Origin: Aureobasidium sp. EXF-3400
Lineage: Eukaryota; Ascomycota; Dothideomycetes; Dothideales; Saccotheciaceae
Length of the DNA stretch: 64,000 nucleotides
Assembly (NCBI GenBank): GCA_024195585.1
Contig: SWBL01000036.1
Span: forward strand, 124,001-188,000
Direction: 5' to 3'
Position numbers and translations under genes: made by a program
Shown: positions 44,935 to 55,335 of the stretch, piece after piece
How positions within the stretch are numbered: position 1 is the stretch's first letter
Layout of the letters: every line of letters begins with the position of its first letter
Notes under the pieces: model-generated
Told to the model about the DNA's origin: nothing
The model's input: only the letters and a program-made list of their open reading frames with translations
Database searches by the model: none

Positions 44935-46404
44935 TCATTGTAACCACTGAACACCTGCCTTGACGAAGACCTCCTTCAGTCGCTTCACGCGATCTTTGCG
45001 GCTTTGCAATAGAGAGTCATGCTCGGCCTCTGGATGATTGTCCATATCCCATATTTTCAGATCAATACTACTAAGACGTATTTCTTGAAGATGCGGAAAC
45101 TGTTCTTCAAGCTTGGTCGACATATCTTCCAGGTAAGGTACAATCGTGAAAGTACATAAATCGATGGTCAGACTCTCAAGGCTGCTTGGCATCATTTCGA
45201 CGAAGGGTAGTGCGGGTACGGCCAGAGTTAGATCATCAAGTAAGTTCTCGAATCCCAGGAGTGTAGTCTGTAAAACGTCAAGCTTTCTGAGCGAAGTGAA
45301 TTCTCGAAGTGATCCAATCGATACACAAGTTCCTTCCGAGCTATCGTGTTCGGTCGCCAACTGGGAGTGTGGATGCGCATTCATCGTGAGTTCCTCGAGA
45401 GTGTGTCGATTACTGCTCAGAGCCTCTCTGATGGTGTCCCATGAAAAACCTGGAACGAACACGAGTTCTGGCTGGAAGTTGCAGTCAAACGCTTCTAGCT
45501 TGGTACAGCGCTTGAGGATTTGTATCAGCTTCATCGGGTGAATGTACGAAAGTCCAAGCGTCAGGTCAGTCAAGTGTGAAACTTCGTCACTGAGAGGGTA
45601 ATCTTCCGGAAGCACTTCATATGTGCCACTGTTGTCAACTTCGACCCAAAAGACTTTCAGTTTTGGCAGTCCGATGAAGGGCAGGAATGGATCGACCTCA
45701 AAACCATACACCTCGGGCGCTGGCATCTCAACTTTCAAATCTCTTTTATGTACCATCACAGAGTCTAGCCGGTGGAAATGACGAGCGGGGTCCCATCCGG
45801 CTGAAGGAACAAGCAATCTGGGCCAGAAATATTGGGGAGCACTGTTCTCGCGAAGACTGAGATCTGGCATACAGAATTCGATGTGCTCCAAGTTTGGTGT
45901 GAGACTCATTAGCAAAGCAATCTCTGCGGCTTCCTCGCCAGCAAGAAGTGCCTCTTTCCAGGCGTCACCAAGTACTGATATTTCTGCATAATCGTCGTAT
46001 AAACTCCACAATCCATCAGGATATGTCAAAGAGCGAGCGCCCCTTGAAGTGGCGTAAGCAGCATACTGGGCGTATGCTCCAGGCTTATATCTCCAAGCAC
46101 CGATGTAGAAAAAGCGGATATACTGCAGGAGTTCTGGTCGATTAAGCACAGTAGCGAGGAACATTCGAAAAAGTTGATGACCACGATGAATCCTGGTAGA
46201 GTCCGGCTTTGCATAATGTCGATAAAGCAGCGGTTCCGCAACCCTTCTCATCTGTCGCGAGACTTTGCAAAGCTGAGCAAGAGCCTTCCAGTTGCTCAGG
46301 TGGTATTTATTCTGCTCGTCGTCATCATAATGAATAAAATCCGGCGCTGTCGATAGATGCTCGAAGACCAGATGAAGAACTTCGCTGGGTAGTTTGTCGA
46401 GCAT
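44935..46404 (-). CDS. F-box protein with LRR-like body
   Basis: A single exon of 489 aa from the ATG at 46404. The frame extends upstream to 46542, but without a clear earlier start. The N-terminal F-box reads LPSEVLHLVFEHL, with LAQLCKVSRQMRRVAEPLLYRH. The rest shows spaced leucine-rich stretches (LEHIEFCMPDLSLREN, LEAFDCNF, LEELTMNAH, SLRKLDVLQ) like the irregular repeats of fungal F-box receptors. It would act as a substrate adaptor of an SCF ubiquitin ligase. The target is unknown. Confidence 0.85.
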   Translation of the reverse strand: MLDKLPSEVLHLVFEHLSTAPDFIHYDDDEQNKYHLSNWKALAQLCKVSRQMRRVAEPLLYRHYAKPDSTRIHRGHQLFRMFLATVLNRPELLQYIRFFYIGAWRYKPGAYAQYAAYATSRGARSLTYPDGLWSLYDDYAEISVLGDAWKEALLAGEEAAEIALLMSLTPNLEHIEFCMPDLSLRENSAPQYFWPRLLVPSAGWDPARHFHRLDSVMVHKRDLKVEMPAPEVYGFEVDPFLPFIGLPKLKVFWVEVDNSGTYEVLPEDYPLSDEVSHLTDLTLGLSYIHPMKLIQILKRCTKLEAFDCNFQPELVFVPGFSWDTIREALSSNRHTLEELTMNAHPHSQLATEHDSSEGTCVSIGSLREFTSLRKLDVLQTTLLGFENLLDDLTLAVPALPFVEMMPSSLESLTIDLCTFTIVPYLEDMSTKLEEQFPHLQEIRLSSIDLKIWDMDNHPEAEHDSLLQSRKDRVKRLKEVFVKAGVQWLQ

Positions 46405-47038
46405 TTTGTCCAGAATGATGATGCAATTATATGTTCGTAAAGGCAAAAAGAAATTCTGGCAATCGCGGACGGCGTTGCTGTGACAACGGCTGCTTTGTGA
46501 GTGGTATGACCCTGGCATGATAGACAATGCCTCCTTCTTCAAGATTGAGATTACTTCCTATGCAAACCATGGAAGACACATGGTGCCTCTCTCGCTAGTT
46601 ATATCGGTGTTGGCTCAAAACTCGATGCTTGAAGGAAGAAACTCAAATAGTGCACATTTCTCAAGTATGATCGTTCAAATGCTTGTGATCCACTGCCCAA
46701 GTTTAGTGCTGAAGCTCAAATTTCTTTGAAGTCGATATGGCGCCGTGCTGCCTTACTCTGGAATCCTTTGGTTCTCACACAGGTGTTTTTGATATGCTTT
46801 GGAGGGCATAGGCATATCAGCCAGCGAATAACTAGCGTGATTAAGGCGATAGGAGCAAAATCATGGTTTGAAAACTTGTATGGCGGACGACCCTGGCTGT
46901 ATACCATGACGCAATGGACGGCTCATGCCCAACGGTCAACGGAGGCACTTGTAGAAGTTGATGGTCAAGCAACGATTATCAGTTGTACATTACTTTTTGC
47001 ATGTACATGATATATATTATGATTTCAAGGAGTACCTC
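46405..47038. other. Intergenic
   Basis: This holds the F-box promoter side and the RSE1 3' flank; no gene is supported. Confidence 0.4.
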
Positions 47039-50000
47039 TTAGAATGCGACTCTTGTTCTCATCTCACCGATCTTCTTCTCCACTTCTCTCACTGTACGAT
47101 CCAAGTCACCAGCGATTCTCTCCTTCTTATCTCTGCTCAGCAAGAAGTATCTCTCGCAAAGGTCGCCATCAATGCATCCCTTGACGGGAATATAGTAACT
47201 CCTGTACATCAGATGATCACGTCCACAAATTGGCGGATCCTCGGTGCGCAAATGTTGTTCCAAGCTGCCAAAGAAGTCGACGTCTTCTCTGTCCACGAAT
47301 GGCACAAAGACACCGAGAGTGCCTTCTAAACCAGCCCAGAAGATAACTTCTTGACCACCGGGAACTAACGTTGTCTTTTGCATCGACATGGGAATGTCTT
47401 GAACAAAGTTGTGGAATTGTAGCGCGAGACGGTGCGGAGTACCGCCAAGGTATGCCTTCTCGTTGGCGAGGAAGGATGCAGCACCAGGCTCGTCTGCTTC
47501 ATCTGATGCCGCTTTCGGACAACGTACAGCCCAAACGTTTCCGAACTTGTCTCCTCCAGCCACAGTGTCGTAATCGAGCATGGTAAAGCATGTAGTCCAG
47601 CGAGCAATCACGTCGTCGGCGAATGGCGTGAGTTTGTTGTCCTTGTGGTTGTACACAACGTAGCAAACAGATTCTTGCACGTCCCCAACAACAATACGTG
47701 AGCCTTGTGTCTTCATACCAATGATCTGAGTGCCAGGTACACGACAACGGGCCTTGCGCAGCAGAGCCTTCATACCAAGATCGTAGAGGAAGACTTCGTT
47801 GCCAACAGCGAGCGCAAGACGACCCTGGAAGGGCATGAGCGCACGAATCGGCTTATCGAAATCAGTCTTGTGAATGAGCTCAAGCTCGTTGCCAGGGTCT
47901 AATACTCGGTACACATGTACTGAGCCAGTCGACTTGGGCGAGCTTGGTGTTGGTGCCCCAGATGGGATGTTCTTGCCAGTACCAACAAGCAGGAAGGTTT
48001 CGCCATCTTGGTTCTCGAAGGGTACCATATCACAACACAAAGCAGCTTCATTTGAGTCGAGGTCGATTGTGTATGCGACTCCGTCTTTCTCATCCTCAGC
48101 TGTTGGGTCGACAACCTGAATGCATGATGCCCAACCAGGTCCTCGCGGCCAACCAAACTGCTCGCTTGGACCCATCTGTTTCTTTTCTTCTTCTGATCTC
48201 GTAGGGTCGGCAAGTAGCGTCTCTCTGGCCTGCTTACTGAGTACGTTCTGATCTGATTGGATGACGGAGAAATAGCGATAGTCTGGGTGTCTACAGAAAT
48301 CGCGAGGAGTGTGTTTGAGAGGAATGCTCTTTGTAAGGATGTTGTTCGAGGTGTCTCCAATACTGAAGACGAAGATCTCAGCACCACGTAATGCGACGAT
48401 CGATTGTCTAACGGAGGTTTGTCCCTTGCGACCAGCCACCCTGGATCTCAACATACTTGCGCAGTTGAATGAATGGTAGTCAAGAGGAGTGAGCAACAAC
48501 TCTTTAGTTTCAGGGTGAGGATAGGATAGGAAGGTCTTGGCGCCACAAGCAAGCACAGCAGGACTGTCGTTAACAGCAACTGGATAGAGCTTGGCCTCAT
48601 CAGCACCGAGGAAGCGTGATCGCACATCGCCTAGTTCGCCAGTAATATCGTCCAGGACAGCACGCAGATAGAGACCAGAGAAAAGACCAACATGGACGAA
48701 CGTTGTCATGCCTGTTGAATCTTCCATTGGTAGGATTTCGATCGAACGAGGAGGTGATGTAAGGGATTGAATGGACTGAGACTTGAGCATTTCGCCGCCG
48801 GGATCAAGAGAGTAGACACGAATGGTTGAGTCGTCGCATCCGACGACGAGGAAGGGAGCTCTGACGCGACCTTCAGGAACGTCACCCATGCTCATGGCTT
48901 GAACGACGCCTGATACAGTCAGAACATCGGAACCCTGCTCATACTCCTGAATCCTTCTGCCGTCTTGCGATACCTCAAAGTACAGAAGCTCACCAGAACT
49001 GAGCGCCAGACACAGCTGTTGGTGGTTGTTCGCAGCTTTGATGATCGTACGATGCGCAGGACACTTCCAGTCTTCTTGTGGGCTGTCGGGACCAGTATAG
49101 AAGCGGAAGCCTCTGTCCCAAACTTGCAGAATACCGGTATCACCCATAAGACCCATATGAATAGTTGTGACTTCCTTGTGCAGTCCGTGGTCAGAGACTT
49201 CATGGGTGTTCTCGCCTACCTCTAGAAAGAGTGTGGCATCGCGGAAACCAAGAACAATGTACTTGTCTGCTTCGGAGAAGCGATCGTCTGAGACTACCCA
49301 TAGGTTGTTGGGTTGATCAGGCAATTCTGCACGGGTCTGTTCGCTGACACTCAGACCGTGGCTGACGACCTTGAAAGAGCTACGCGTACCAGTTCCAGCT
49401 GTAGTATAGATTTTCCAGTCATCTCCGCCAGTGATATCTTGCACCACAGTTTTGCGCTGAGGGTGCATACTAGCGACTGTCGCCGACTGGTCTACATTGT
49501 CGTAGTCGTGAGGGAAGAAATAAGAGATCTCTTCAGAGGTACTGTCTGTAAGAGGGTCGATGTTCATGCCGAGGTTAAGGAAGCGGTAGAAGTGGCTGTC
49601 GCCATTTTCAGCTGCAACAAAGAGGTAACCGGACTTCAAGATGCACATAGTCGAGGCAATAGGGAAGGTATCGAAGTAGCGAAGCTCGATGCTTGCGACT
49701 TCGCCAGTCTTGCGACCTTGATCATCCTCGACTAGATCCATGGTAAGCTTGAACAAGTCACCGTCTTCAGTCTGCAGCAAGTGAAAAAAACCGGCCTTGA
49801 AGCGATGTACGACTCCGGCAACAATGCGCCTCTCGCGATCGGGGTTCTCAAGACCACCCTTGCGACGAGGGATGACCAGCGTATGAGGCTCCTGCATGGG
49901 GTGTCTGTATGTGATCTTTCCTTGTGAACAAACGACGACACCGCTGGGACCGTCGGCACCACCAGGGACAGGGAACAGCTTGTTGGCTGAGTAATCGACG

Positions 50001-50704
50001 GCATCAGCCCACTCGCGCACAACGTGGTTCAGACCGAGATCGACACGGTAGTATACGAGGAGCTTCTCGCGGATGTCGTAGGATTCGTTCGTCGGGTCCT
50101 GGTCGCTGTCTGTGTAATCGACCTCGAGAGCAGCGAAAACGGGGTTCTGGAAGTTTGTGTCGACAGCGCAGATGTCGAAGGTCAATGTCTGCGGACGGTT
50201 GACTTCTTGAGGCGAGGAAATTGTGACCTGTTGCTCCGCATTGCGATTAAGGATGTATACGACCTTGTTCTTCTCGACAGAGGCGAACATGCAGCATCGG
50301 CCGCGCGGGTCTGAGGCGAGGTATTGACCGGGGATGGTTCGACGAATGCCCGACTTGCCAAAAGTCTCGAGATGGACGCGCTCGAAGCGATTCTTCTCGT
50401 CATCGTACTGGAGGAGCGAAACACGACCAGAATCTGAGGAGACGATGATCAAGTCGCGAGGAGTACCGGGGACTCTGCAAGACGACAAGTTGCGCAGGAT
50501 GCCGAAGGCATTGTGTGTAAGGATGGTGCGAACCTGATCCGTATCCTTGTCAATGGTCAACAGACTCAGTCTTTCACCCTGAGCCAGGACGACTTGCTGC
50601 TCTTTAGGCCTGCTTGCGACAAAGTTTCCAACAATCGCATGGGTAATGGCTCCAGCAGGTTGAAGGGTGAGCGAGTACATGCTCATATTTGAAGTGATAG
50701 ACAT
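47039..50704 (-). CDS. RSE1: Splicing factor Rse1 (SF3b subunit 3)
   Basis: Single exon, 1221 aa, close to the family length. This is the large beta-propeller scaffold of the U2 snRNP SF3b complex, needed for branch-site recognition in the nucleus. The start MSITSNMSMYSLTLQPAG at 50704 is chosen because Rse1 proteins begin with a similar TSNM-x-YSLT stretch. Diagnostic parts include ASRPKEQQVVLAQG, LTFDICAVDTNFQNPVFAALE, WDRGFRFYTG and the C-terminal IPVKGCIDGDLCERY with EREVEKKIGEMRTRVAF-like ending. The large uninterrupted frame is notable in a genome where most genes have introns. It is divergent to MSS51, with 404 bp between starts. Confidence 0.97.
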   Translation of the reverse strand: MSITSNMSMYSLTLQPAGAITHAIVGNFVASRPKEQQVVLAQGERLSLLTIDKDTDQVRTILTHNAFGILRNLSSCRVPGTPRDLIIVSSDSGRVSLLQYDDEKNRFERVHLETFGKSGIRRTIPGQYLASDPRGRCCMFASVEKNKVVYILNRNAEQQVTISSPQEVNRPQTLTFDICAVDTNFQNPVFAALEVDYTDSDQDPTNESYDIREKLLVYYRVDLGLNHVVREWADAVDYSANKLFPVPGGADGPSGVVVCSQGKITYRHPMQEPHTLVIPRRKGGLENPDRERRIVAGVVHRFKAGFFHLLQTEDGDLFKLTMDLVEDDQGRKTGEVASIELRYFDTFPIASTMCILKSGYLFVAAENGDSHFYRFLNLGMNIDPLTDSTSEEISYFFPHDYDNVDQSATVASMHPQRKTVVQDITGGDDWKIYTTAGTGTRSSFKVVSHGLSVSEQTRAELPDQPNNLWVVSDDRFSEADKYIVLGFRDATLFLEVGENTHEVSDHGLHKEVTTIHMGLMGDTGILQVWDRGFRFYTGPDSPQEDWKCPAHRTIIKAANNHQQLCLALSSGELLYFEVSQDGRRIQEYEQGSDVLTVSGVVQAMSMGDVPEGRVRAPFLVVGCDDSTIRVYSLDPGGEMLKSQSIQSLTSPPRSIEILPMEDSTGMTTFVHVGLFSGLYLRAVLDDITGELGDVRSRFLGADEAKLYPVAVNDSPAVLACGAKTFLSYPHPETKELLLTPLDYHSFNCASMLRSRVAGRKGQTSVRQSIVALRGAEIFVFSIGDTSNNILTKSIPLKHTPRDFCRHPDYRYFSVIQSDQNVLSKQARETLLADPTRSEEEKKQMGPSEQFGWPRGPGWASCIQVVDPTAEDEKDGVAYTIDLDSNEAALCCDMVPFENQDGETFLLVGTGKNIPSGAPTPSSPKSTGSVHVYRVLDPGNELELIHKTDFDKPIRALMPFQGRLALAVGNEVFLYDLGMKALLRKARCRVPGTQIIGMKTQGSRIVVGDVQESVCYVVYNHKDNKLTPFADDVIARWTTCFTMLDYDTVAGGDKFGNVWAVRCPKAASDEADEPGAASFLANEKAYLGGTPHRLALQFHNFVQDIPMSMQKTTLVPGGQEVIFWAGLEGTLGVFVPFVDREDVDFFGSLEQHLRTEDPPICGRDHLMYRSYYIPVKGCIDGDLCERYFLLSRDKKERIAGDLDRTVREVEKKIGEMRTRVAF

Positions 50705-51108
50705 GACGGGTGATGGGTGGTGAGCGACCCTCGAGGGCGCTCTAAAGGTCTAGAGAGGGTACTGTATATAGTCGTCGAATCGTAAGGGTCGTGGAGAGGC
50801 GCGCAAGCTGGTCCTGTTACTTGGGCGGGGAGAATGGGTCCAGGGAGAAGCTGCGGCCGCAAGAGGGACCAGAAGGTGAGCGAGGGCTGCGGCGCAGAGG
50901 ACAAGCACTCTTTCAAGATAGCTTGGAGCTGTCGTGTGATATAGTGACACAAAAGTTGATGGTGCTGGTACAAAAAGTTGATGGCTACGCGACTGCAGCA
51001 ACGCCGAGCCAAGACATTCAAAAGTCGGAGCTCGGGCCTGCATCATGGAAAGTCGAGTGATGATCAGACGAAACAAGAAGGAACAAGTTCTGTATTCAGC
51101 ACACCAAC
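50705..51108. promoter_or_regulatory. RSE1-MSS51 divergent promoter
   Basis: 404 bp between the two start codons contains both promoters. The left part carries AGGGTACTG/TATATAG-like sequence near 50757-50770 on the RSE1 side. No other gene fits here. Confidence 0.55.
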
Positions 51109-52611
51109 ATGGCTTCCTTGTCGTCGACTTCTTCAGCGTGCAGGCAATGCCTTGGGCGTATCGCTCTCCCGCGCACAAGGCCGTCGATCCGCCTCTTCTC
51201 AGCATCCACATCGGCGCAACCCGCCCTGTCATCGTCAAAGAGAATCTCAAGAAGTAGAAGACGCTTGTCGACGAGTGCTCCCAGACCTCAAATTGCTCAG
51301 CTGAGCCGTGACTCGCCTGCTATCCAACACCGCCCCGAGGACATTGCCACCGACCGCAGCCGCGAGCTTCTACAACCAGGAAACCTGTTCCACTCTTTCA
51401 GCGACTCGCCCTCTCCCGCCATTCGCAAGCGCGCCGCCTTCATCAAGCAGAATGCATACTGCCCCCATCCCGATCACTCAGCCACCCGTCAACCCACTAG
51501 TCCTGATGATATTGAGGTCCGAAAGACAGGCACCATGCCTCCCGCACATGTCCGTTATGAATGCCCGGACTGTGGCATTCCGGTAGCCTGCTGCGAAGAG
51601 CATTTGGCCGATGACTACGAAGCTCACTTGGCTATCTGTGACACCCTTCGTGAGATCAATGAGGACGACCATGACCTTGTTTCTGGACGCTTCTTCCCCG
51701 AGTTTGAATACCCTGGTCCGCAGATTGACGAGGCCCAGGTCAACTTGACCAATTGGGATACTATGCTGTACTCGCGCGAGTTCAACGCCATCAACGATGA
51801 GCGCAGTCTTCGCCAAGCTACTCGCCTACTCACATACCCTGCCACTGTCGCTAGTGTTCTCCACGAATTGAGTCCTTACAATATTCGTAACCGCCTGACT
51901 CCAGAGGGTCTCAAGAGTTTCACTGCCCTTCAATACACATTACACCCTCCTCGTTCGGGTGCTGGTGACGGTATCAAGGGCCTGCGTCCCACAGCCCCGC
52001 CAGTTCGCTTGTTCTGTATTGGCGCTCGCGCAGAGTCATCTTTGCCACGCGAGGTATGGCAGCAATTAGCCTGGCTCTTCCCCCGCTCTACCTTCCACCT
52101 GATCTTTATCGGTCCCGAAAGCATGGCAAACCGAGACGACGAGTACCCTCTTCCTCCCCGCACTCCTCAGAATCCCTTTGGTGCCATTGTTGAAGATCGC
52201 ATCAGCCACCAGTTGAAGGTCACCACATACGTCGAGTACTTCCACAACTTGCACAACGCCCAAGCCTTCTACCCATATGACCCTTACTTTGACGCCTTTG
52301 TGCTGTTCCATCCTGGTCTGGGCCACCCTGCCAGTTCTCACGAATGGCAAGACACTATCCGTCCACTATTGGACACTAAGGTACCCATTATTGCCACGGG
52401 ATACACAGAGTATGACATGAAGCGTGACATCGAGTGGGTACGCGACACCGTTGGCGACGAGATGGATATCCTGCTCCAGCCAGGCGAGAACCGTTTCCGC
52501 AGTCTTCGCTGGGATCTCAACGACCTCGATCCCCAAGACGTCAGTGCTGGCAATTGGGGTGTCTGGGCTTTCAGAGGCAAGAGATACGAAACTCAAATGC
52601 GCGATTCATAA
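51109..52611 (+). CDS. MSS51: Mss51-type mitochondrial COX1 translation factor
   Basis: Single exon, 500 aa. It acts in the mitochondrial matrix to activate translation of COX1 mRNA and couple it to cytochrome oxidase assembly. The N-terminus is Ser/Arg-rich (MASLSSTSSACRQCLGRIALPRTR), a likely presequence. A zinc-finger-like module has CPHPDH, YECPDCGIPVACCEEH and HLAICD. It is followed by the signature INEDDHDLVSGRFFPEFEYPG. The C-terminal domain (FHLIFIGPESMANRDDEYPL, YDPYFDAFVLFHPGLGHP) is the conserved Mss51 fold. Divergent from RSE1. Confidence 0.95.
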   Translation: MASLSSTSSACRQCLGRIALPRTRPSIRLFSASTSAQPALSSSKRISRSRRRLSTSAPRPQIAQLSRDSPAIQHRPEDIATDRSRELLQPGNLFHSFSDSPSPAIRKRAAFIKQNAYCPHPDHSATRQPTSPDDIEVRKTGTMPPAHVRYECPDCGIPVACCEEHLADDYEAHLAICDTLREINEDDHDLVSGRFFPEFEYPGPQIDEAQVNLTNWDTMLYSREFNAINDERSLRQATRLLTYPATVASVLHELSPYNIRNRLTPEGLKSFTALQYTLHPPRSGAGDGIKGLRPTAPPVRLFCIGARAESSLPREVWQQLAWLFPRSTFHLIFIGPESMANRDDEYPLPPRTPQNPFGAIVEDRISHQLKVTTYVEYFHNLHNAQAFYPYDPYFDAFVLFHPGLGHPASSHEWQDTIRPLLDTKVPIIATGYTEYDMKRDIEWVRDTVGDEMDILLQPGENRFRSLRWDLNDLDPQDVSAGNWGVWAFRGKRYETQMRDS

Positions 52612-53512
52612 AATTTCTAGCGTAGGCGAAATTGTGTATAACATCATCTTCTGTATATAAACTGTACTATTACGTGAGTTGGGAGGTGGAACCACTTTAC
52701 TTTTTCCTTCTTCTCAGCATCCCTGTACCGATTAGAGCACTTTTCATATTGTCCTTCGGCTGTGCTGAACGTCGATGACAAACATGGCCGCCTCTTTTCG
52801 ATCCCGGCATGCTATTTCGTCTGAAAGCGCCAGGCGAGAACACTTTACTAGATTGTTTAGCACAAGCGGCGTGCCGGCCCGTCAGCCGTTTCAAATCTCT
52901 CCTGCTTCTTGCTTCTAACTACTTTGCTCTCTCGCATGACTTGCACATGAGGCGTGAGAAGCAGAGTGAACTCTCGCCTTCCACGCGAGATTGAGCAGCT
53001 GACGTTGACAGCATCGACAATTCAAATACCGGAGCCGAACAGGCAAAAGTTCAAGCGGTAGTCAATGGGCCAGCACGGGCGAGTACTATATGAAACAGAG
53101 TCCCCAGAAGTCCAGAGGACCGAAGTCTAGCCAAGCACTGTTGCTCTGTTTCAGCCCCATAGAAACTTGCGCCACTCCCGTTGCTCGCTTGCGGAAACAA
53201 AGAACCACACATCGACATGGGTGGAACCGATGGCTCCCTGCTCCCTGTCATTTCGCACTCTCGCCTCTTCTATGGATGGTATCGTTTTGAGCCGCAATAA
53301 AGACATACCACTATGCGGTCTGTCCCAATCCAAGCAATTATGGCTTCCGTCAAGTGCACGACGAACTCATCTCGAGTCGCTCCTCTGAGACATATTGCAC
53401 CATCTAAGGCGTTTCAATTCTTCCACGCGATGCCATGTTCGCTAGATCTACGACCAGGTTCAGACTAACGTCAAAATGCTTGTCTGGGTCTCTACAGCCA
53501 TTAGGCTTGTAG

Positions 53513-53522
53513 GGCTTTAGCC
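53513..53522 (-). promoter_or_regulatory. Palindromic XlnR/Xyr1-type site
   Basis: GGCTTTAGCC contains GGCTAAA on the minus strand and an overlapping mirrored GGCTTTA. GGCTAAA matches the core bound by the (hemi)cellulase activator XlnR/Xyr1. It is about 290 bp upstream of the CBM1-GH5 start. Confidence 0.5.
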
Positions 53523-53670
53523 TGTGTTGCAGCACAGTAGTCTTCCATCACCCCTCTCTCGATCTTAGCGTTGCCTCGTTAATGTATTCCAGACGGTCGA
53601 CCCATTCTTGTTCAGGTCGCTGGTCTCCATCACCAGCCGTGATATCCACTCTTGTAGGTACACCCCTTGA

Positions 53671-53679
53671 TATATAAAG
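53671..53679 (+). promoter_or_regulatory. TATA box of the endoglucanase
   Basis: TATATAAAG, 138 bp upstream of the ATG, close to the consensus and well placed for transcription initiation. Confidence 0.65.
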
Positions 53680-53808
53680 TCCAGGGCCTGTCTTGTCTGC
53701 TTCCTTTTGATCAAGCACTCTTGACATCTTGTCTTTCATTCGTTCTCCCCACCCTTCTTTGCAACACTAGCGTGCCATTCTTTTCTCGCTATTACATTCT
53801 ATATCAAG

Positions 53809-55335
53809 ATGAAGTACTCTACTTTCGTCGTCGCCGCAGCAGCTGGTTCTGCCGCAGCTTCTTCCTCTGCATACGGCCAATGTGGTGGTAACGGATGGAC
53901 TGGTGCTACCGACTGTGTCTCTGGCTACCACTGTGCTGTCCAGAACGACTGGTACTCCCAGTGCATTCCTGGTGCTGGCTCCGGTGCCAGCTCTGCTGCC
54001 GCCGCCGCCACCACCAAGGTCGTCACCTTGGCCCAGGCTGCCTCTACTCAGGCTCCTTCCAAGGCCCCTGTCTCCACTAGCGCTGCCTCTACTAGCAAGG
54101 CTGCTGCTGCTTCCTCCGGCAAGGTCAAGGTATGTTTTTGCCGAACTTCGTACCTTTTGGGTATCATACTGATGCATTCGACAGTACGCTGGTGTCAACA
54201 TTGCTGGCTTCGACTTCGGTATGGACACCAACGGTGCTTCCTCTGGCTCCTACGTCGACCCCGGAACTACTGGCCAAAACCAGATGAACCACTTCGTCAA
54301 GGATGACAAGCTCAACGCCTTCCGTCTCCCTGTCGGCTGGCAATACCTCGTCAACAGCAAGCTTGGTGGTAACCTCGACACCACCTTCTTCGCCAAGTAC
54401 GACCAGCAGATGACTTACTGCTTGAACTCTGGCGCTGCCCTTTGTATTCTTGACCTCCACAACTACGCCCGCTGGAACGGCCAGATTGTTGGCACCAGTG
54501 GTGGCCCTACCAACGCCCAGTTCGCCTCCGTATGGTCGCAATTGGCTGCCAAATACAAGTCTCAGCCCAAGGTTGCTTTCGCCATCATGAACGAGCCCCA
54601 CGATCTTCAGGATATCAACGCCTGGGCCACTACCGTTCAGGCTGCTGTCACCGCTATTCGCCAGGCTGGTGCCACCCAGAACATGATTTTGCTTCCCGGC
54701 AACGACTGGTAAGTTTTCTGGCCAACATGTACTCAATTGAGACCGAAACTAACCGTTTTTCAGGACGCACGCAGCAAATTTCGTCGTAAGTAAAACTGAA
54801 CGTACAGACACCACGACTAAGGCTGGCGCTTCGTCTTGTCCAGCAGCAAAGTCGTGGTGTTCTTGTCCAACCAACTTTGTGAGAGATCATGCTAATTATA
54901 CCTTCGCTTTAGGACAACGGTTCTGCCGCCGCCCTGAACAAGATCACCAACCTCGACGGCAGCAAGACCAACCTCGTCTTCGACGTCCACCAATACTCCG
55001 ACTCCGACGGCAGCGGTACCTCCTCCACCTGCGTCTCCTCCAGCTCCAACATTGCAGGCTTCACCAAGCTCGCCAGCTGGCTCCGCACCAACGGTCGCCA
55101 GGCTATGCTCACCGAGGCTGGTGGCTCCAACGACCAGTCTTGCCTTACTGCCGTCTGCGATGTCCTCAACTACCTCATGACCAACTCTGACGTCTACCTT
55201 GGCTGGACTGGCTGGTCTGCTGGTATGTTCGCCACCGACTATGTTCTTTCCGAGGTCCCTACCGGCAGTGCTGGATCCTATAAGGATCAGGCTATTGTTA
55301 CCAAGTGCATTGCTGGTGTCTTCAACTCCAAATAA
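53809..55335 (+). CDS. Secreted endo-beta-1,4-glucanase, CBM1-GH5
   Basis: Four exons: 53809-54129, 54185-54708, 54764-54785 (only 22 nt) and 54913-55335; 429 aa. It cuts cellulose chains outside the cell. After the signal peptide ([17 protein letters not shown]) comes a fungal CBM1 ([15 protein letters not shown], ending WYSQCIPG). An Ala/Ser/Thr linker joins it to the GH5 domain. The domain has [31 protein letters not shown], the acid/base Glu in AIMNEPHDL, and the nucleophile Glu in [10 protein letters not shown], as in subfamily 5_5 endoglucanases. Codons end mainly in C, as in abundant proteins. The promoter has a TATA box and an XlnR-type site. Confidence 0.96.

Larger units (their letters stand above)
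52612..53808. other. Long 5' flank of the cellulase
   Basis: 1.2 kb without a supported gene. The right end carries the endoglucanase promoter with a TATA element and an XlnR-type palindrome (separate entries). Confidence 0.5.

Noticed and set aside
46405..46542. N-terminal extension of the F-box protein
   Set aside because: The upstream in-frame stretch begins at a non-ATG codon; the ATG at 46404 places the F-box at the usual position.
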